Assembly (NCBI GenBank): GCA_017544665.1
Contig: JAFYDS010000069.1
Span: 1-33,216, forward strand
DNA: 33,216 nucleotides
Direction of reading: 5' to 3'
Source: Clostridia bacterium
GTDB lineage: Bacteria > Bacillota > Clostridia > Oscillospirales > Acutalibacteraceae
Part shown: positions 8,328-15,144 of the stretch, in pieces
How positions within the stretch are numbered: position 1 is the stretch's first letter
Layout: the number at the start of each line of letters is the position of its first letter
Translations under genes and position numbers: made by a program
Notes under the pieces: generated by a model
Database searches by the model: none
The model's input: the letters and a program-made list of their open reading frames with translations, nothing else
What the model was told of the DNA's origin: nothing

Positions 8328-9257
8328 TCACTCCTTTCCTTCGGTTTCTTTCTTGTCTTCTTGTATCTTAGTGTTTTCCTTTTTTTGCTTTGGTTTCTTC
8401 TTTTTGTTCCCCGGCGTTCGCAGCAGCACGAGGACAAACAGGGCCAGCAGCACCGGCGCCGCGAGGAAGACCGACACAACCGCCGTATTCACGCGCAGCG
8501 CATCGCCCGGCACGCGAATGGTTCTTGCGTCCTCAGGGGTTTCGATCCGGTGGCCGCGGACCAGCAGACGGTGCGTGTTGATGCCGTAGGGTGTGCAGGT
8601 GATCAGTGTACACAGGTCTTCGCCCGGCACGACATCGAGCGCGTCCAGTTCCTGCGGCAGCACCGTCAGGATCTGATCGACCTCATAGGTCAGCACATCG
8701 TTCAGGATGCGCAGCGAAAAGGTGTCGCCGACAAGCATCTTGTCGAGGTCGGTAAACAGTTTGGCAGAGGGAAGCCCTCTGTGCCCGGACAGAACGGTAT
8801 GGGTGTTGACGCCGCCGACCGGCAGGAAACTGCCTTCGATATGACCGACTGCGTTCTGGAGCACGGAGTCGGAGGTGCCGTGATAGATCGGCAGATAGAC
8901 GCCGAGTTTTTTGATTTCGATATAGCCCATGATGCCGGTGCCGGTCACGTCGAGAAGCTTGAAGTAGCTTTCTTTTCGCGGCTCGGGCAGGATGAGCGTA
9001 TAGCCTTCATCAAACAGCTTTTTGTTATACGCCTTCGCTTCTGCAAGCATGGCGTCGATCTTTTCCTGGTCGATCTTGCTCACCGCCTCCTGATAGCTGG
9101 AGATGGCGCGCGAGGAGTGCAGGGAATTCCAATAGTTGCTGACGCTCGGGTACAGCAGCAGGGACAGTCCCACAAGCAGAATCAATATGAAAAGAATTGA
9201 AGTCTTCAGGGAACTTGATTTTGATTTCGATTTCGATTTCTTCGGTTTCGATTTCAT
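8328..9257 (-). CDS. Class C (pilin-polymerising) sortase
   Basis: This 309-residue enzyme joins pilin subunits by transpeptidation at the outer membrane face. The class C layout is clear: an N-terminal transmembrane segment (about 17-38), a catalytic domain with His159 in LSGHRGLP and Cys221 in TLITCTPYG, the Arg in RLLVRG, and a second membrane helix (about 262-282). The usual DP(F/W) lid motif is not obvious in the segment before GIMGYIEI. Both cytoplasmic tails are very Lys-rich. The N-terminal KSKSKS run is encoded by a hexanucleotide tract at 9219-9256. AGGGAG lies 9 nt before the ATG. The gene sits between the backbone pilin and the stalked subunit, which are its likely substrates. Confidence 0.93.
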   Translation of the reverse strand: MKSKPKKSKSKSKSSSLKTSILFILILLVGLSLLLYPSVSNYWNSLHSSRAISSYQEAVSKIDQEKIDAMLAEAKAYNKKLFDEGYTLILPEPRKESYFKLLDVTGTGIMGYIEIKKLGVYLPIYHGTSDSVLQNAVGHIEGSFLPVGGVNTHTVLSGHRGLPSAKLFTDLDKMLVGDTFSLRILNDVLTYEVDQILTVLPQELDALDVVPGEDLCTLITCTPYGINTHRLLVRGHRIETPEDARTIRVPGDALRVNTAVVSVFLAAPVLLALFVLVLLRTPGNKKKKPKQKKENTKIQEDKKETEGKE

Positions 9258-9300
9258 TGCGGGATTCTCCCTGTCGTTGTTGGGTGGCTGAAACGAATCA

Positions 9301-9416
9301 CGGTCATATCCATGAAGCCGGGCAGACCGGGAAGGGCGGGCGATCCGCTCGCCCTTCCGTATTGCGCAAAGACGCCGACATTTGCGGGTCTTGTCACGGC
9401 TTCATGGTTGATACCG
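9301..9416 (-). ncRNA. Branched structured RNA element between backbone pilin and sortase C
   Basis: The gap folds into a multi-branch structure. The closing stems are 9310-9320 with 9397-9407 (11 bp, perfect) and 9324-9328 with 9387-9391. The inner hairpins are 9330-9342 with 9346-9358 (13 bp, one G-U, loop ATC) and 9365-9370 with 9381-9386. There is no U-tract after the large hairpin in the minus direction, so it is not a standard terminator. A role as processing or 3'-protection element that lowers sortase expression relative to pilin is inferred. Confidence 0.5.
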
Positions 9417-9435
9417 GTTCAAGAGAAATCTCCGT

Positions 9436-11292
9436 TTACGCTTCTGCAGCTGCGGAGCGTCTCTTTGCGATCAGGATGATCGCAGCGCCGAGCACGAGGA
9501 CCGCGCCGACAATGTAGAAGATCGTGGTACCGATGCCGCCGGTGGAAGGCAGCTCGGAACCGGTGTTATTGACGACCTCAACAGTGTTGGCAAGGCTCTG
9601 CTGTTCAGCCGAAAGGCTGGCGTTGTTGCTCAGATCAGCCGTCCAGGGCGTAGTAAACGTGGCATCCTGGAACGCGTCACCGGTCGTTGTTGCAACTTTT
9701 CTGGTTTCCTGAGTCGAATACTGATCGCCGTACGGGAATTCGGTCTGATCCTTATCTTCCTTCGTCAGCGGGGAAACATAGATGTGAACGGGATCCTTCA
9801 CCATGTTGTAGCCGGTCGGGGCTTTCGTTTCGGTCAAAAGATAGTCGCCGCCGTCAATACCGTGAATGTGAATCAGGCCGTCCGCGCCGCTGACAAGCGT
9901 CGTTGTGGTGGTTTCCGAAGCATCCACTGCAGGTCTGTAGTAGTTGTTCGTTGCGTCATAGACAAACGCAAGCGGGTTCGTACCGTCGGAAAGGGTGAAT
10001 TCCGCGCCTTGCAGCACGTTGTCGTTGCTGTCGGTCTTGATGATATCGAACGCGTAGGTGTAAACTTCAACCGTGTGGACCACGGAGGTCTGGTTGGCAT
10101 AAGTCAGCCATGCGTCGTTTTCCTGATGCTCGGTCTTGTAGATCTTCGCAGTTTCGTTCAGCTGCGCAGAGTAAATGATCTCCACATAGTCGCCTTCGTT
10201 CATAGCGGCAACGATGTCATCGGCAATCAGAATCTCGAATGTGCAGCTGTCCGTCAATCCGGAAGTGGTCAGGGTGTAGGTGTCATCGCCCGCAGTAAGC
10301 GCTGTAGCAGTGTATTCTGTGGCGCCTTCCGCCTTTTGATAGACTTTCACGATGAAGTTGTCAGGATCCAGCGTCAGTTGGGAATCCAGCTCGTCGTGAA
10401 CGGTGATCGGCAGCGAAGTCGCCTTACCGTCAACAACAGTGATGCGGAACCACGCGTCGTCGCCGATGTCGATGTCGGTACGCTTGCTCCACGGACCTTC
10501 GTCATCGTCGGACACTTCCTTGCAGATGTAAGGAACGTCGTTCTTTTCACGGATGTGCGCAACGGGCTCGGTGGTGTCCAGAGAGCAGATCGTGCCAAGG
10601 GACGTCGTGACGAAATAGTAACCGGCGTCGAGGTCGCTGATCGTAACGGAACCGACGTTATTATCGAGATTGTTCGCCTCGTTGTGGTGCGGTGCATCCG
10701 GATCGTCGGAATTGGCAACATCCGTGTTCTCGTGATAAGCCACGTTGCCGCTCGGCGTCACAGTGCCGTCCGCGGTAAGGGTACCGAGATTTTCACTCAG
10801 ATATGCAGCGAACTCGTCCGCTTTGAATTCTTTGGCTGCATTTTCGTCAACAGCGACTGCATAGACCGTCGAATCCGCCTGGCTCGGCGTAAACGTAAGA
10901 CCGTTCACGGAAATCACGCCGTCCGCTGTGGAGGCAGCCGCATAGGTGCTGTTCATGGCAGCGGTCACAATGCTGAACCACGGGCTGGTGTTGCTGATGG
11001 TGTACGCATAGTTGCTGTGGAAGTGGGTGCCGTCTGCAGCGCCGGGAATGGTGGTCGGCGCAGTCACTGTCGGCGCGGGATCCACATCGTTCGCATAGAT
11101 CACGTCGAAGATCTTGTATGCGTTGTAGGTTTCGCCCTTCAGTGCGTTGTCGATGGTGATGGAGAAGCCGCCGTTGGCAGCGTCGTACGGTTGGTCTGTG
11201 TCAGGCGTGGGGGTGCCGCCTTCCGCGAACGCAAAGACGCTCAGCGAAAGCACCAGCATCATGCTGACAAGGATTGCTAAGAACTTTTTCAT
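9436..11292 (-). CDS. Backbone (major) pilin, isopeptide D2 and Cna-B domains, LPSTGG
   Basis: The 618-residue precursor has a signal peptide ending near residue 24 (FAFA-EGG). The N-terminal pilin domain opens with NAYKIFDVIYAN (about 55) and ends with YYFVTTSLGTICSLDTTEP, then AHIREKN. Lys250 in that IREKN lies where other pilins carry the YPKN lysine, so it is my candidate for the cross-linking residue. A fimbrial isopeptide D2-type domain follows (from WSKRTDIDIGDDAWF, about 267), then a Cna-B domain with DIIKTD and the E-box TETKAPTGYN. LPSTGG is near 580, with a membrane helix and a short tail. AAAGGA lies 9 nt before the start. Its place just before the sortase C gene and the domain order support the backbone role. 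Confidence 0.9.
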   Translation of the reverse strand: MKKFLAILVSMMLVLSLSVFAFAEGGTPTPDTDQPYDAANGGFSITIDNALKGETYNAYKIFDVIYANDVDPAPTVTAPTTIPGAADGTHFHSNYAYTISNTSPWFSIVTAAMNSTYAAASTADGVISVNGLTFTPSQADSTVYAVAVDENAAKEFKADEFAAYLSENLGTLTADGTVTPSGNVAYHENTDVANSDDPDAPHHNEANNLDNNVGSVTISDLDAGYYFVTTSLGTICSLDTTEPVAHIREKNDVPYICKEVSDDDEGPWSKRTDIDIGDDAWFRITVVDGKATSLPITVHDELDSQLTLDPDNFIVKVYQKAEGATEYTATALTAGDDTYTLTTSGLTDSCTFEILIADDIVAAMNEGDYVEIIYSAQLNETAKIYKTEHQENDAWLTYANQTSVVHTVEVYTYAFDIIKTDSNDNVLQGAEFTLSDGTNPLAFVYDATNNYYRPAVDASETTTTTLVSGADGLIHIHGIDGGDYLLTETKAPTGYNMVKDPVHIYVSPLTKEDKDQTEFPYGDQYSTQETRKVATTTGDAFQDATFTTPWTADLSNNASLSAEQQSLANTVEVVNNTGSELPSTGGIGTTIFYIVGAVLVLGAAIILIAKRRSAAAEA

Positions 11293-11458
11293 GGTGATTT
11301 TCCTTTCTGAGATTTTTCTTTTTTCGATTTTTTGTTTGTGGGTTTACGTTTGGATTTACGCGTGGATTTGCTGCGCGGCATTCGGCGTCAACGCCTTGCA
11401 GCATTCGTTTGCTTTATTACATCGGCACAGGCGGACCCGTGTCGGTTATAACCGTGGG
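11293..11458 (-). other. Leader of the backbone pilin gene with palindrome and hairpins
   Basis: The 166-nt gap holds a perfect 12-bp palindrome, CGGTTATAACCG (11443-11454), right after the signal-peptidase stop. A CACGGG/CCTGTG hairpin with one G-U pair and a TGCTGC...GCAGCA stem enclosing GGCG-TTGA-CGCC come next. An A-rich unstructured stretch then leads to the pilin start. No convincing sigma-A promoter was found. Confidence 0.4.
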
Positions 11459-12139
11459 TTAATGAATGGCGCGGACGGTGCGCAGCGGCCAGACCGAGAA
11501 CAGCACCTTGCCCGCAATTTGTTCGCGTGTTACTGTGCCCACCGCGACGGTACGACTGTCGAGCGCTTTGGCGCGGTTGTCGGCCAGGACGAAGTAGTGT
11601 CCTTCCGGCACCTTGAACGGCAGCTCTATGTCTGTGGTGTCATAGGATTTTTCGCTGAGATACGGCTCATCGTAGTATTCCCCGTTCACAAACACATTGC
11701 CCGCTTCGTCAATGTCGAAGCTTTCGCTGCCGACGCAGACCACGCGGCGCAAGAGAATGCGGTTGTTGAAATACAACCCCACAATGTCGCCCGGTTTGTA
11801 GCTTCGCCGTTTGACCAGCGCCACGATCTCCTCCTCGCCGATGGTCGGCTCCATGCCGTTGCCATAGACCTTCATCACCGGCAGCACGAACGTGGAGATC
11901 AGTACCGCCAGCGCGGCGATCACCAGAATGGTGTAGGCGGCGGCGCGCAGGGCGCGGCGGAAACGGTACTTGCCCGATTCGCGCGCGATCTCGCGTTCGA
12001 TCTGCTGCAGGGTCGGTCTTGCGCCGTCCGGCGGTTTAGGCGGTTCGTGCGGCGGTGACGCGCGCGGCGGAGAGGCCGCGGTCTCTTCCGGCAGATCGGT
12101 CACTTCAAAGACCGGTCCGTTCCGGTTTTCTTCAAGCAT
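11459..12139 (-). CDS. Signal peptidase I homologue lacking both catalytic residues (SipA-like pilus assembly factor)
   Basis: The 226-residue protein has a Pro-rich cytoplasmic head, a membrane helix (about 70-88) and an S26-type extracellular domain. Family boxes are recognisable, but the catalytic Ser of the SMxPT box is Gly95 (YGNGMEPTI) and the catalytic Lys of the KRVI box is Arg131 (LLRRVVCVG). The GDNRxxSxDSR box is also altered, to ADNRAKALDSR. Both substitutions are clear in the DNA (GGC and CGC). Streptococcal SipA of pilus islands has likewise lost this dyad yet is needed for assembly, so a chaperone or scaffold role is inferred rather than peptide cleavage. The ATG at 12139 follows AAAGGAGG by 8-9 nt and overlaps the preceding gene by 8 bp (ATGCTTGA). 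Confidence 0.85.
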   Translation of the reverse strand: MLEENRNGPVFEVTDLPEETAASPPRASPPHEPPKPPDGARPTLQQIEREIARESGKYRFRRALRAAAYTILVIAALAVLISTFVLPVMKVYGNGMEPTIGEEEIVALVKRRSYKPGDIVGLYFNNRILLRRVVCVGSESFDIDEAGNVFVNGEYYDEPYLSEKSYDTTDIELPFKVPEGHYFVLADNRAKALDSRTVAVGTVTREQIAGKVLFSVWPLRTVRAIH

Positions 12140-12410
12140 CGCGGTTTCCTCCTTTTTCCTGCTGCGCAGCACGGCGCTGCACGTTATAGACATATTGGTC
12201 GGCGGCCTTCTGCGCTGCTTCAAAAATGCCGTTCAGCTTCAACGCAGCCTCCGCGATCGACCCGCTTTCAGCGAGCTGCAGCTCGCGTTTGCGCATCTTT
12301 TCTTCCAGCTCCTTGTTACGCGCGCGAAGCGTTTCGTTTTCGCGCTCGATCTCCAGCAGCATTTGCAAAAGCTTGCTGCGGTTCAGCCGTTTGAGTTGTT
12401 GATCTGTCAT
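12132..12410 (-). CDS. Small coiled-coil protein, first gene of the pilus operon
   Basis: The 92-residue soluble protein is highly charged. A predicted coiled coil (about 8-48) contains IERENETLRARNKELEEKMR, and an Ala-rich helix follows (SGSIAEAALKLNGIFEAAQKAA). It has no signal peptide or membrane segment. Similar small coiled-coil proteins occur upstream of pilus or signal-peptidase genes in Clostridia as I recall, sometimes mislabelled as DNA repair proteins. Their function is not known to me. GGAGA lies 7 nt before the ATG. The 8-bp overlap with the signal-peptidase homologue suggests coupled translation and perhaps a cytoplasmic partner for that protein's Pro-rich head. Confidence 0.8.
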   Translation of the reverse strand: MTDQQLKRLNRSKLLQMLLEIERENETLRARNKELEEKMRKRELQLAESGSIAEAALKLNGIFEAAQKAADQYVYNVQRRAAQQEKGGNRDA

Positions 12411-12516
12411 AACATCTTCTCCATAGAAAAATAATATAAATAATTATATATACATCGAAGTAGTCCAAAACTAACCTGAAAATGAGGATAAATAGCACTA
12501 TAATCATACAAACTAA

Positions 12517-12546
12517 ATATTAGCACAAATACAACTGTAAAGTCAA
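12517..12546 (-). promoter_or_regulatory. Sigma-A promoter of the pilus operon
   Basis: On the minus strand TTGACT (12541-12546) and TAATAT (12517-12522) are 18 bp apart in AT-rich DNA. Transcription would start near 12510, leaving an untranslated leader of about 100 nt before the coiled-coil gene. Confidence 0.8.
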
Positions 12547-13137
12547 TAGAGAAAAGTAGTTTTTTATTCCAAAATGGAACTTTTTTGGACGAAAATTATC
12601 GGCGCCGCATTTTTCTCAGAGTGAAAATAGGGTTTTTCGGAGTGAACACGAAAAAAAGGGAATCGAAGCGCATTTTGCCGGCGGTTATCGTTTGCCGTCA
12701 GAGAAGGTGGAAAAGAAGAAAAAAGCAGCCGGGCAAACATGATTTTTCGATCGCGTCCGTGCGCAGTCGAAAGCAAAAAAACGACAGCCGCCAAAGTGCT
12801 GCCGCTTTTGAAAAAAGCGTGGGATATCGTCTTCTTTTAAGTGGTATTTTTTCACTTGAAGGTTGTTTGTTCTGGCTTTTGCGTGTTCCGGGCAAAAACA
12901 TCCGGAAATACTTACATTGACTGTTCCGGCGTTTCAACACCGCCATTTGAGATACTTCTTTGCAGATACAGGTAGATTGGAGTTCCCCCTCTCCTGCTGT
13001 ATCATTGAGTCGCAGAAGGACGCCTCTCGGCTTTTCAGACGCGAAGTAAAGCGTGATTAATTTTCACGCTCAAAAAAAGAGAAATCAAGCTGCAATCCGA
13101 AGTGAGCGATTGATCTTATATTGTTATGCCAATACAG
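12547..13137. other. Intergenic stretch without a supported gene; several hairpins
   Basis: This DNA separates the divergent pilus and lipoprotein operons. The only long plus-strand frame starts at a TTG (12585), lacks a ribosome binding site and gives a basic, low-complexity product, so I do not call it. Inverted repeats are present: TTCCGG/CCGGAA around 12887-12908, an irregular stem about 12955-13017 with GATACAG (12965-12971) pairing with CTGTATC (12997-13003), and AGCGTGA/TCACGCT near 13050-13071. No promoter was found for a small RNA. Confidence 0.5.
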
Positions 13138-13166
13138 TTGCAAAACGTGAACTTTTCAGGTATAAT
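13138..13166 (+). promoter_or_regulatory. Sigma-A promoter of the lipoprotein gene
   Basis: TTGCAA (13138-13143) and a consensus TATAAT (13161-13166) are separated by 17 bp. The ATG of the lipoprotein gene lies about 94 nt downstream of the -10 box. Confidence 0.85.
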
Positions 13167-13259
13167 GGATTCAGAAAAAAGAATACTTTCAAAAAACGCA
13201 ACACTTGAGCTCTCCTGCGCGTCTAATAGGATGAAAAGACGAAAAGGAAGGTTTTGGTA

Positions 13260-14048
13260 ATGATGAAAAGAATAATTTCCATTGTTTGTGTTCTCGCGCT
13301 CCTGCTCTCCTGCGCGGCCTGCGGGAGCCGCAAAACGGAACCGGAGACCCCCGAAAACAACGAGGCCCTTGCGCTGCGCCTGATTGACGGCGCGGGAACA
13401 CAGCGATTCGTGTTGGCGGGAGAAGCCGGCGGCGACGTCTATACCGTCGAGACCGCCATGCTGACCGTCTTTCTGGACGGAGAAGCCGCCGCTCCTGCCG
13501 ACCTGGAAAACGGGATGATCCTGACGTTTGACACGGGCTATACGCTGCTGGAAACCTGGCCGATGCAGATCACAAACGCCGTCGTCCGCGCGCAGAGTGA
13601 GACCGAAAATCAAGCGGATCACGGCGATCTTTGCGGGGTCTATCTGCAGGTTTTGGAAGACCTTTGGACAAACGACAGCGGACTGAACGAGAATATCACG
13701 TATATCAGCGTAGATCTCGGCGAAGCGCCGGGCGATCTCACCGACGGCGAAAAAGCGGCGATCGCGTGGCTCTTCTCGGGGCGGCACAACGCGCAGGGGC
13801 TGCAGCTCAGCTTTGAGGCGCTCGCGGAAAACGGCTATTTGAAGGAAGGCATGCTCTATTGGGAAGACGGCGCGCTGTTTTCCATCACAGAACCGGAGCA
13901 CGGAAACAGCACGGCGAACAAGCTCAAGTTCAACGCCAGAAAATGGCGGTCCGGCACCGGCGCGATCTTTTTCGACGACTGTACCGCCAAACGCGGCAAG
14001 GGCGTACAGTGGAAGCCGTATCAAATCGGCGGGTTCGCGATCTCCTGA
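13260..14048 (+). CDS. Putative lipoprotein of unknown function
   Basis: The 262-residue protein begins MMKRIISIVCVLALLLSCAAC, a lipoprotein-like signal with a Cys at the h-region end. The lipobox is imperfect (LLSC or CAAC). A small beta-domain follows (about 40-115) with NGMILTFDTGYTLLETWPMQI, resembling the small OB-like domains of clostridial lipoproteins. A second region has LWTNDSGLNENITYISVDLGE, then LTDGEKAAIAWLF and a C-terminal alpha/beta part. I do not recognise a named family. The ATG at 13260 follows AAGGAAGG by 8 nt. The next gene, 63 bp downstream on the same strand, is also exported, so the two may act together at the cell surface. Confidence 0.75.
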   Translation: MMKRIISIVCVLALLLSCAACGSRKTEPETPENNEALALRLIDGAGTQRFVLAGEAGGDVYTVETAMLTVFLDGEAAAPADLENGMILTFDTGYTLLETWPMQITNAVVRAQSETENQADHGDLCGVYLQVLEDLWTNDSGLNENITYISVDLGEAPGDLTDGEKAAIAWLFSGRHNAQGLQLSFEALAENGYLKEGMLYWEDGALFSITEPEHGNSTANKLKFNARKWRSGTGAIFFDDCTAKRGKGVQWKPYQIGGFAIS

Positions 14049-14111
14049 TCGCGTCCGGCGCCAACGCAACAACAGCAATTCCTGATGAGAGGGAAAAAGG
14101 AGAGAAAACCC

Positions 14112-15032
14112 ATGAACAAAACAAAACGGAATCGTTTCCCAAAGAGAGCCTTGGCGGTCATGCTTGTGCTGACTCTGCTGATCGGCGCCGTGCCGCTTGT
14201 CTGCGCACAGCCCGCGGAAGAAGGCTGGCTGATCTACTGCGCCAACGAGAACAGGCAAACCTTTGACGCGGTCTTTGTGGCGCCGGCGAAGTACACCCGC
14301 GTTGCCGATCGACCGCAGATCGAAACGATCTATGCCCCAGATCAGACGCAAAACAGTGTGCTGACGGCCACTGCCGAACAGATCCAGTTCTCTTTCGGCG
14401 GCAAGACCGAGACCCGCTGGACTTTGACAGCCACCTGTACGATTCCCGACGGGACCTTCTCGGGGCACACGGTGACGTGCGCCGTTTCACCCGGGAGTCT
14501 TTTGGATGACGCCGGCAACGGCAACGCGCGGATCTGGTTCGACGAAGAAGTCGAATACAGGAGCGCCGAAGGCTATGTCGATATCGACGTTTTCAGCGGT
14601 CTGCTTCAAACCGATTATGACCGCGAAGACGACACTGTTGCCGTCGGCGATACCCTGCGCGTGGAATACAGCGGTCTTTACCCCGTTGAGATCTTCGTGA
14701 ACGAACAGCAGGTCGCGGCCTTCCCCGGCGGCGAGATGCAGCAGTTCACCTTTGACGTGGCCGAAACCGGCGCGCTCAACGTCGCCGTCCGTCAGTACGG
14801 AAAAGAAATCGCGGCGAAATCGCTGACGGTCGTCACCTCGCAGGAGATGTACAAACGCAACCTGCGCGGCAGCCTGCTCCTCACCGGTGGTATCCCCACG
14901 GTCAAAGACTTTGTCGAGGTCGGCGTACCGGCCGGCAGTCTCTACATTCCCCTTTTCACTGTCGTCGCCTTTTTCGTCGAGCTCAAGGACTTCTTCCAAA
15001 GGCTGTTCTCCTTCACCCGTATTACGAAATGA
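14112..15032 (+). CDS. Exported protein with beta-sandwich regions and a shared C-terminal module
   Basis: The 306-residue product has a signal peptide (about 1-31), then two beta-rich regions: about 35-150 with TIPDGTFSGHTVTCAVSPG, and about 165-250 with an Ig-like DTLRVEYSGLYPVEIFVNEQ segment. The last about 75 residues run from AAKSLTVVTSQEMYKRNLRG to a hydrophobic/amphipathic end, LYIPLFTVVAFFVELKDFF. The same module, clearly related at DNA level, ends the frameshifted gene at 32013-32455, whose N-terminus is otherwise different. AAAGGAGA precedes the ATG at 14112; an upstream in-frame ATG at 14085 has no ribosome binding site. The function is unknown, but the C-terminal end could be a membrane or protein-interaction anchor. 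Confidence 0.75.
   Translation: MNKTKRNRFPKRALAVMLVLTLLIGAVPLVCAQPAEEGWLIYCANENRQTFDAVFVAPAKYTRVADRPQIETIYAPDQTQNSVLTATAEQIQFSFGGKTETRWTLTATCTIPDGTFSGHTVTCAVSPGSLLDDAGNGNARIWFDEEVEYRSAEGYVDIDVFSGLLQTDYDREDDTVAVGDTLRVEYSGLYPVEIFVNEQQVAAFPGGEMQQFTFDVAETGALNVAVRQYGKEIAAKSLTVVTSQEMYKRNLRGSLLLTGGIPTVKDFVEVGVPAGSLYIPLFTVVAFFVELKDFFQRLFSFTRITK
14803..15029 (+). repeat. Direct repeat copy A (C-terminal module)
   Basis: About 225 bp coding for the C-terminal module match 32221-32452, by eye around 75-80 % identity. The match includes an exact 27-nt stretch at 14988-15014. Copy A is intact in frame. Confidence 0.75.
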
Positions 15033-15051
15033 TCGCTGATAAAACAGCACT

Positions 15052-15100
15052 AAAAAAAGACTGCATTCGCACCCATGAAGTGCGTTTGCAGTCTCTTTTT
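15052..15100. terminator. Strong bidirectional intrinsic terminator
   Basis: An 8-bp stem, a 2x2 internal loop and a further 5-bp stem (15058-15072 with 15080-15094) enclose a 7-nt loop. A7 precedes it and CTTTTT follows, so it works in both directions. It separates the convergent exported-protein and thioester-adhesin genes. Confidence 0.88.
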
Positions 15101-15144
15101 ATATGGACTTTTTTCTCTTTACCAAAGAGTCGTGATTTGACTTT

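Noticed and set aside
9330-9358. The 13-bp hairpin as a classical terminator after the backbone pilin gene
   Set aside because: No run of T residues follows on the minus strand, and the hairpin is part of a larger branched fold.
9784-11280. A 498-codon plus-strand open frame opposite the backbone pilin gene
   Set aside because: Its product is Val/Arg/Gly-rich low complexity, has no ribosome binding site and mirrors codon bias of the real pilin gene on the other strand.
12585-12920. A 111-codon TTG-started frame in the divergent gap
   Set aside because: No ribosome binding site, very basic product and no recognisable domain.
13116-14468. A 450-codon minus-strand frame opposite the lipoprotein and exported-protein genes
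   Set aside because: The opposite strand has a consensus promoter, ribosome binding sites and signal peptides; this frame has none.
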